NCBI GenBank assembly: GCA_025506515.1
Contig: JACCIX010000245.1
Location: 62,001-126,000, forward strand
Origin: Flaveria trinervia
Taxonomy: Eukaryota; Streptophyta; Magnoliopsida; Asterales; Asteraceae
Direction of reading: 5' to 3'
Length of the DNA stretch: 64,000 nucleotides
A program made the position numbers and the translations under genes. Under the pieces are notes generated by a model, which ran no database searches, had not been told where the DNA came from, and saw nothing but the letters and a program-made list of their open reading frames with translations. Below are positions 57,638 to 64,000 of the stretch, piece by piece; position 1 is the first letter of the stretch, and every line of letters starts with the position of its first letter.

Positions 57638-59606
57638 AACTGAGTTGAAAATCTGCATTCCTGAGTCGATGACCTGAGCAACAATGTCACGTACATTATG
57701 AACCGAATGTACCATGAGTGGGGGGATATCCCACCACAAAGCCTTTGAAAACCGTATCATTTTTGGGGACTCCACACAGTTGTTTCATGCCAATCTATCT
57801 TTTAATTTATCATATTTTGTTTTTTTATTTATTTTGTGTGTTTAGGATATTAATGCTTTCAATAAATTGGTGACATTTTAGGATATCCTGAAGATTCTAC
57901 TAAAGCAAGGGCAACCAAACACAAGAGACAAATTCATCATTTTTAGGGGAGTTATTTCATTACCCCTTCCCCGATCTAGATTTTGTTAATCACATTGGGG
58001 ACAATGTGAATTTTAAGTGTGGGGATGGGAGTAATGCATTTGACTTTTCTAAAAAGGTCCAAATTTAATAATTTTCGGAAAAGGTCACTTAACAAGTAAT
58101 CTCTGTGACAAGAAACCAAAAACTTTATATAATTTTTCATAAACCAAAATATAAATTTATGTTCTTGGGAAATAAAGAAGTAAATTCATGACATCCAAAT
58201 AAAATTGAAAATGTTTTTGTTGTGAAATGCTTAAAAGCAATAATTTAATCTAGTAAAATATTTACTCATTTAAAATGAAACACTTTTACCCAATTCCATC
58301 CATATGTGAGTTTATTTTTGAGCCTTAAATAGCTTTTGCAAATTGCAATTCTACTTTCCTTCTGGATTTAATTGAGGGTGCCATATGATACGTGTGATTA
58401 GAACTTGCTTCGGGTATGCATTCAAGACCTTAATTAATATTTGTTGCATAAAAATAAGTTAGGCACTTGGTGACCTTAACCATTCGAGTCGCAACCAATC
58501 TCTTTAATTTTCCTTACTGAACGTCAACTTTAGTTAGCCCCATTGAGCTTAAACGTTTTTATCTTTCAATCACCCAAACCACCAAGTCATTTAAAAAAAA
58601 ACCTTCAACAAAACCTGTTTTCATTAAAGACATATTTTTTGCTTAAAAAATTAAATTTGGTCCTTTACCGGCAGACCTTAAAGAAGTGGAATGCATTTTT
58701 TTTATTTCAATTTGCTTTGTTGCCTTTATCACGCAAAATCGGGACTTCCCCCAGAAATCCGGGAACAAAATTTCAAACTCGTGTTCGACGCAAGAAAGAA
58801 ATGGTGAAAAAAGGAACAAGTTCCGCCATTTTGTGGGATTTCAAAAAGAGGTATAAAGAGACGGGCAAAAAGATATGAAAGATGCCCGAACTGTGGAAAT
58901 TGGTCCCATAATGGAAATTACAATAATAATCAAACTGAATCTCAATACGAATACACAAAACTAATCCAATTGGGTGCTACTAGGCTTTAAGTCAATGATC
59001 CTTGAATAATGAAAGTTTTGTGTATCTTCGGGTAAAAGATCAAGTACGGTTCTTGAAAGCAAATACGGTCTTGACAATCTAACCTTAAACGAGTCCTCAA
59101 GTTAGCATATCCCTTCTAGCTTGAAGTATTGTATAGGGAACCTTTTATTGCTTTTCTTGTAGTTTATGTAGAAAAATAAGCCAAGACCGTAGTCTTTAAC
59201 AATTAGCCACTTTTTCCAAATATTCCTTACACGAGCCCGAGCCAAGTTTCAACCCGTCAAAGACCTAATGATTTATGCAAGTAAATATCTAAGTAGGTTG
59301 ATATTTGATCCCTTAACAAGCATATGATTTCACATATATTCATACTTAATCTTTATTATGACTCCGTATATTTAGCCAAGTGTGAGTGCATCTTGTGAGA
59401 AGTGTGGATTTTACATGATAATAATCTTTACTAACCAATCTATTGCTTGCTTGGATATCATTTTACATATGCTTGGAATATTTATATTTGGATGAAAATA
59501 ATGTTTACTTGCGTATTTCTCAAAAGACATGTTTATAATTTGATTTATTTGGTTTTTGGTGGATTCGTCGTTTTAAGTGATTTTTGCTTGAGGACAAGCA
59601 AAGTTC
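57638..59606 (+). other. 3' region of element E with an internal copy of the polypurine tract
   Basis: This 2 kb stretch is non-coding, with only short frames. TTTTTAGGGGAGTTATTTC lies at about 57941-57959. AAGTGTGGGGATG at 58015-58027 is an exact copy of the terminal polypurine tract at 59607-59619, preceded by CACATTGGGGACAATGTG (57991-58008), itself an inverted repeat. Nothing else is recognised. Confidence 0.65.
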
Positions 59607-59621
59607 AAGTGTGGGGATGTT
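59607..59621 (+). promoter_or_regulatory. Polypurine tract of element E
   Basis: AAGTGTGGGGATGTT directly precedes the LTR start TGATGTGCTC. It is the expected plus-strand primer. Confidence 0.9.
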
Positions 59622-61234
59622 TGATGTGCTCCAAATTATACATAAAAGTCCTATTAAAAGCACATCAATTATTCCTTAATACCTTCCTTAAAATGATGAA
59701 AATGTACTTAAAATGTTAAATTGTGTTTTCGGGTGTTTAAAAGGGCAAGATGGACAAAAGCAGAATATTTAGCAAGAAATTGATGTAATCCGAGAATTGG
59801 AGTCCAAGCATGGGGCCGTGCCTCATTAATCACGCCCCCATGCTCTGCAAGAAACACACCCCCGTGCTAAATTAACACACCCCCATGTTTGGACATCTCA
59901 CAGGACAAAAAGTACTGTCCTGTAAAAGAAGACACGGGGCCGTGCCCCAGCTCCAACACAGGGCCGTGCCCGACACGACGTGCATGTACGAGCCAACCAA
60001 TTTCGTAGGCATTGTACTAGCACGGAGCCATGCCTTTTAGGCATGGGGCCGTGCTTAAACACTCCAGAAAGCCTATAAATAGAAGCCTAAGTTCACTATT
60101 TTTGGTAAGCCTAAGACTTCAAGTTCATTTGGAGGCTCGAGAGGTGCATAAACACTTGGAAGAAGCTCGGGATCATCTAAACATCATCCATTGTGGATTA
60201 TCGGTTTGATTGTTCCATTTCACCAATGACTACATATCCATCTTCCTTGTTATCTGTTGCTATGTTCAAGCTCATTATATGCTAAACTCTTTTTATCATT
60301 CTAATCGGATGAAAATTATGTAATTTGTGATGAAGTAATGGTGAGATAAATGTTATGTTAATGTTATGGTGGTCTTGGGAAAACTATTGATGGGTAGCAT
60401 CTACCTTTAGACGAGAAGTTATAAATTTATGGTTTGTGATTGTGATTATCATACAAGGTTGAAAAACTGTATTATTAACTTTCATTCGCGAAACCGCTTT
60501 TCATAATAAATCCATTTCTAATGAACTAGAAATGGTTATTAGAAATCATATCAGTTTAACTTTCTGATTATTTGTGGGTTCCCTTTTATTTGTTTGAGAA
60601 ATATTCAGTAATTGTTATGGTTTTCTTAAATTAATGGTATGTTAGGAAGGAACTTGAGCAACTCTCTTTTTAACATTAAGTTATGTTTTCAGAAATCATA
60701 TGTCAAATAAGTCACAAAAGATTTACCTACATTACTAGGGCTTTGATCTAAGTAATAAAACTCAACCTGACGTGATCTTAGTCACTACGGTAGGAGGATA
60801 GACGAGAAATCGTGCCAGGTCATCTTTGTAAACATTAACATAATTACTTTAATCCATATCTTTAAATCACACCACCAATTCAACAAAGTTACATAAGTCG
60901 AGTCTAATTAGGATGATAACTTTTATTCCCTGGTTTTAAATCCAAACGCTTAAAATCTTAGTTTTCCTTAGTTTTATCATTGTTTACCCTAAAAGCCTTT
61001 CTAAAGCGACTTATCGTTTTCTTTAACAAAAACCAAATCTGATAGTCAAACATCAAGTTGTTGAGTAGGCTAGGTGTGTCCACGAATTGATACTCGGTTG
61101 TTATCAACATTATATTACCACACGACAGGTGCACTTACCTTTTGTGTGTGTGGTTTAGTATTAGTAATAACCAACTAAAACTGAATATGTGGGGTAAATC
61201 TTTTTTAAAATATATACACTATCCGCACGCATCA
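59622..61234 (+). repeat. 3' LTR of element E
   Basis: The 1613 bp LTR has TG and CA ends and matches 47613-49269. The word cluster is at about 59812-60055 (GACACGGGGCCGTGCCCC among others), the TATA box at 60074-60082. A small deletion after the TATA box and scattered substitutions distinguish it from the 5' copy. Confidence 0.94.
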
Positions 61235-62002
61235 CTACACCAGAAGGATGCACACCGGGGTCTAATCGTTGTGATTGACTGTACGTATGGGACCCTTGCC
61301 GTTTGCCCTAGGTACTGCAATCAGCTTCGTGCATGATGTTCGAGGTCTATGAAAGGCCAAAGGCCCAGTAACCAGCTTCGTGCACAATGTTCGAGGTATA
61401 GCACATGGCATTGGTCGAGAATGAAAGATGAATGATGATGATGAGCGTAATTGCCCCAGGACCTTGGGTCAGCTTTGTGCACAACGTTTGGGGTACAGTA
61501 TGTGTCATCAGAAGTTAAAGAATATATGAACGATAAGTAAGGAAGATTATGAATGAAAGTGAATGATAACGATGATGTATGATGATGAACGAACGGAAGT
61601 TAACGAACGAATGATGAAGATAATAATGATGTTATCTATGTGTACATATGATGTGTGATCATGTACGATAGTAAGGAACAGTTTTAAATGAAAGTAAAGT
61701 ATTTTATTAAATCTAGAACCCACTCCGTAACACTGATTCTTTATGTGTTTCTAGTTCGCAGGTAATAGTTGCTGACGATGGCACTGGGCGGCTACATGGC
61801 TCATTTTGGATGACATTCTTTTGTATAATGTTTTTGCATTATAGCGCGAACTAATGATATTTTGTAATGAATGTTATATTATTTTGCAAAAGGGTTTAAT
61901 ATAATGAAATGAAATGTTTGTTTAATGATTCCGCTGCAATGCTTTATTTAAGATAATGAAAATGTATGTTTCATGTAAGCATCCCGGGAATGGGGCCTTA
62001 CA
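61235..62002 (+). repeat. 5' LTR of element F, second part
   Basis: It resumes the F LTR after element E and begins with the CTACA duplication. Three direct repeats of about 24 bp containing CAGCTTCGTGCA and GTTCGAGG start at 61322, 61373 and 61470. A GATGATGAACGA-rich stretch follows (61400-61640). The LTR ends GGGGCCTTACA at 62002. Confidence 0.78.
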
Positions 62003-62004
62003 AG

Positions 62005-62018
62005 TTGGTTTCAGAGTC
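62005..62018 (+). promoter_or_regulatory. Primer binding site of element F
   Basis: TTGGTTTCAGAGTC begins two bases after the LTR end. It resembles the TTGGTATCAGAGCC Met-tRNA type site of Tekay/Del elements, with two substitutions. Confidence 0.75.
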
Positions 62019-62354
62019 AAAGTTTAAATGAAACACGTAAATTTTCAAAAGAAACCTAAACTTAAACTGAAAATGGGATGGAAAGGGAAGGGATGCCGGT
62101 CCAAGTAGCTGCATGCCATGAAGTATTTTCTTAATATTAACTGGTATTATGTGCGCATGTTATGTGGTTTAAGTGCCTTTACTAGATTTAGATACTGATG
62201 TAGTCATGATAGGAAATGCTTAGGGTATGAAGAGTAAAGTAAGGGGTTAATCACAACTGGCCACTGTAAATAGAGACTTACTATACTTGACATAAACCGA
62301 GCTATTACCTTGAATGACAGTGTTTGTGTTTGGATCTTATAGCATGCTTAGAGG
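62019..62354 (+). other. Leader of element F
   Basis: These 336 bp lie between primer site and gag and show no distinctive motif or repeat. Confidence 0.6.
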
Positions 62355-63520
62355 ATGGCTGGCGGTAGATCTTCTAAGGCTTCACAAAGTGGAGGTCGCA
62401 GTGGATGTGGTGTTGAACCACGAGTCACGAGAGGAAGGCTTAGAGCTGAAGAGGTGGTTCATGAAGAACTCGAAACCCCTTGTCCGGAGGTTGGGGACGA
62501 GAGTGCTAACTTGAGAGCCTAAGTGAAGGAGGTTGTTGTCGAGGAAGTGCATCAGGTCATGCAAATAATCCTATCATCTGTGGTGACCGAAATGATTGAG
62601 GCTGTAAGGGAAGGAGATAGAAGAGAGAAGAGCAGGTCCTCATGAGGATGGGAGCGACCGGAGACTGAGACGGTCCTCTCTGATGATGAGGAGGAGGAAG
62701 AAAAGCCTGTGCAGGAGGCTGCACGATGCTATAACTATGGGGCGTTTATGAGATGCAAGCCCCTAACTTTTGACGAAATGGCACTGTTACTGCTACTTAC
62801 CCGTGGGTGAGAGAGATGGAAGCCATTCTTGATATCGACGAGTGTCGGAGGATCAGAAGGTGAAGTTTGTAGCCCACTCGTATCTGGACTCGGCTCTATG
62901 TTGGTGGAACAATATTGTCCAAGCCGAGGGTAGTCGGGCGATTGGAAGAATGAGGTGGTCTCAGGTGAAGTAGTTGCTGACTGAGGAGTTTTGTCCTCAT
63001 AAAGAGTTGATAAGGTTGAAAGAGAGTTCCTGCAGCTAGAGGTGGGAACAATGACACATCAGTAATACGCCACCAAGTTCAATGAGATGGCACGGCTGGT
63101 TCCGGATCAAGCGAGCCTCTATCACGAAAGATTAAGTGATACATCCATGGACTGCTAGTGGATATCCGAAGGCACATGATCGCTGCCCGGCCGAGCATGT
63201 TTAGGTTGGCGGTTGACTTGGTAGGGAGGTTGTATGATGAACGGACTGTGGTGGTGGCTGAAGTCAGCAAGAAGTGTGATGGTATCCAGAATTGGAATGG
63301 GAAGCTGGTTGGATATGGCGGGGCCACTCCAAGCAACAAAAGTGCACGGGTGGATGACCGATGTGTGGTCACATCCAGTGCAGGGATAAAGAGGTGTGGC
63401 AAATGTGGGAAGGAGCATACTGGAGAGTGTAGGTGGGGACTAAAAGTGTGCTTCAAGTGTGGGAAGCCTAGCCATATTGCAAGAGAGTGCAAGGTGGTGA
63501 GGTGTTTTTAGTGTTGTGCG
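62355..63520 (+). pseudogene. Element F gag, gypsy type, with zinc knuckles
   Basis: ATG at 62355 reads MAGGRSSKASQSGGRSGCGV, then ELETPCPEVGDESANLRA, a stop (62523-62525), VKEVVVEEVHQVMQIILSSV and an acidic SDDEEEEEKP (about 62680-62710). The core includes KPLTFDEMA (about 62758-62785), WWNNIVQAEG, MRWSQVK, KVEREFLQLEVGTM (about 63015-63056), QYATKFNEMARLVP-like text and, from 63158, DIRRHMIAARPSMFRLAVDL. Near the C terminus CGKCGKEHTGEC (about 63395-63430) and the knuckle CFKCGKPSHIAREC (about 63450-63491) bind nucleic acid. A third, CCAEGDMSRDC, lacks His and follows a stop at 63508-63510. Several stops and frameshifts (about 62645, 62810, 62950, 63062, 63150) disable it. Confidence 0.85.
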
Positions 63521-63529
63521 GAGGGTGAC

Positions 63530-64000
63530 ATGAGTAGGGACTGTAAGAAGCTGAGGGCAGAAAGTTATGGAGCAGTGAAGAAGGCTGGAGGGGAAGGGCA
63601 GAAGGCGAGTGCCAGAGCCTTCACAATGACTCGAGAGGAGGCTAGGACGGACCCTGATGTGGTGTCAGGTATGTTTCTAGTATACCAAACTCTTGCATCG
63701 GTGTTTTTTGATTCGGGTGCTAGTAGGAGTTTCATTTCTACTGCCTTTTATGCTAAATTGCCCATTAGGAGTAGAAGTATTGATGAGCCATTCGATGTAG
63801 AAACTGCCATAGGTAAGTCTACTAGGAATTTTGAGATGATAGAGGGTTGAGACGTAGAACTAGAAGATCATAAGTTTCCTGTAAGACCGTTCGTGACGAC
63901 CTTTGGCAGTTTCGATGTGGTCCTAGGATTGGATTGGTTGCCGGACTACGAGGCTAATATCGTATGTCACAAAAAGATGATCAGACTGACAGCGCCTGAC
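63530..64000 (+). pseudogene. Element F protease, start of pol, runs off the window
   Basis: After the last knuckle the reading continues to the aspartic protease motif VFFDSGASRSFISTAFYAKL, with catalytic Asp at 63710-63712. RSRSIDEPFDVETAIGKSTR follows and there is a stop at 63848-63850. The frame then goes on with PVRPFVTTFGSFDVVLGLDW (about 63879-63938) and LPDYEANIVCHKKMIRLTAP, the usual end of the gypsy protease. RT should follow beyond the right edge. The DSG active site is intact. The stop replaces a residue just before DVELEDHKFPV. Confidence 0.88.

Larger units (their letters stand above)
47613..61234 (+). mobile_element. Element E: Athila-type Ty3/gypsy retrotransposon, complete structure
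   Basis: The 13.6 kb element has LTRs of 1657 and 1613 bp (47613-49269 and 59622-61234), a tRNA-Asp type primer site, gag (49466), protease, RT, RNase H, integrase (to about 54590), a spacer with an internal TATA box, a small ORF (55123-55412), an env-like ORF (56580-57637), a 2 kb 3' region and a terminal polypurine tract. The gypsy order (RT before integrase), tRNA-Asp primer and post-integrase ORF match the Athila lineage. It is inserted in the LTR of element F. Coding decay (RT frameshift at the catalytic DD, integrase E to K) makes it inactive. Confidence 0.92.
46137..64000 (+). mobile_element. Element F: Tekay/Del-like Ty3/gypsy element, 5' part, LTR split by element E
   Basis: The LTR starts TGTAATTCCCGG (46137), is interrupted at 47612 by element E, resumes at 61235 and ends GGGGCCTTACA at 62002 (about 2.24 kb without the insert). 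It is followed by a primer site, leader, gag (62355) and protease running off the window. The gag with C-rich knuckles, the PR motif FDSGASRSFI and the LTR ends fit the Tekay/Del chromovirus group. RT, integrase and chromodomain would lie beyond 64000, so the lineage call is provisional. Confidence 0.8.

Noticed and set aside
1..64000. Host protein-coding genes, tRNA, rRNA or a bacterial-type system
   Set aside because: Every long reading on either strand was assigned to retroelement gag, pol, env-like or accessory sequence or to a repeat artefact. I saw no tRNA cloverleaf or rRNA signature.

Overview
This is a plant nuclear repeat block. I find no host gene, rRNA, tRNA or bacterial feature. 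Everything recognisable is LTR retrotransposon: Ty1/copia elements with a Sirevirus-like layout and Ty3/gypsy elements (Athila-type and a Tekay/Del-like chromovirus). The AT-rich spacers, Athila with a tRNA-Asp type primer site, and an accessory protein family after copia pol that I associate with daisy-family genomes suggest a eudicot, probably Asteraceae (inference).

Layout. Element A (copia, +) enters from the left with RT-RNase H at 1-1343. It is split by element B (copia, - strand, 1344-24546, LTRs 1344-2272 and 23622-24546, exact target duplication GTTTT) and resumes at 24552 with the last 68 codons of RNase H, a hairpin-rich spacer and a post-pol accessory ORF to about 30750. B is itself split by element C (copia, +, LTRs 7382-8117 and 20810-21513). 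C is preceded by the 3' end of another C copy (from about 5942), so the two copies share one LTR. An older 3' fragment of the C family (about 30755-33958) follows A. Element D (copia, +) runs from about 34372 to 43640 with a probable LTR, gag, pol and accessory ORF. A reversed, deleted Athila fragment lies at about 43650-45600. A Tekay-like LTR starts at 46137 and is split by a complete Athila-type element E (47613-61234). The LTR ends at 62002 and is followed by gag and protease running off the right edge.

All coding regions carry stops or frameshifts; several catalytic residues are also changed (RT YVDD to YVND in B, integrase D to N in D, integrase E to K in E). The elements are therefore probably non-autonomous.

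The most interesting pattern is shared by four families. Each carries its own short, CpG-containing, self-complementary word. The words cluster in the LTR just upstream of the TATA box (C, E, probably D) and again in the spacer between pol and the accessory or env-like ORF (A, C, D, E). In E and C the internal cluster is followed by a TATA-like box, which looks like an internal copy of the LTR promoter layout. Candidate 3' splice sites also lie at or just before the accessory ORF start codons. The copia accessory proteins share one architecture: N-terminal globular domain, low-complexity hinge, then coiled coil and acidic tract.
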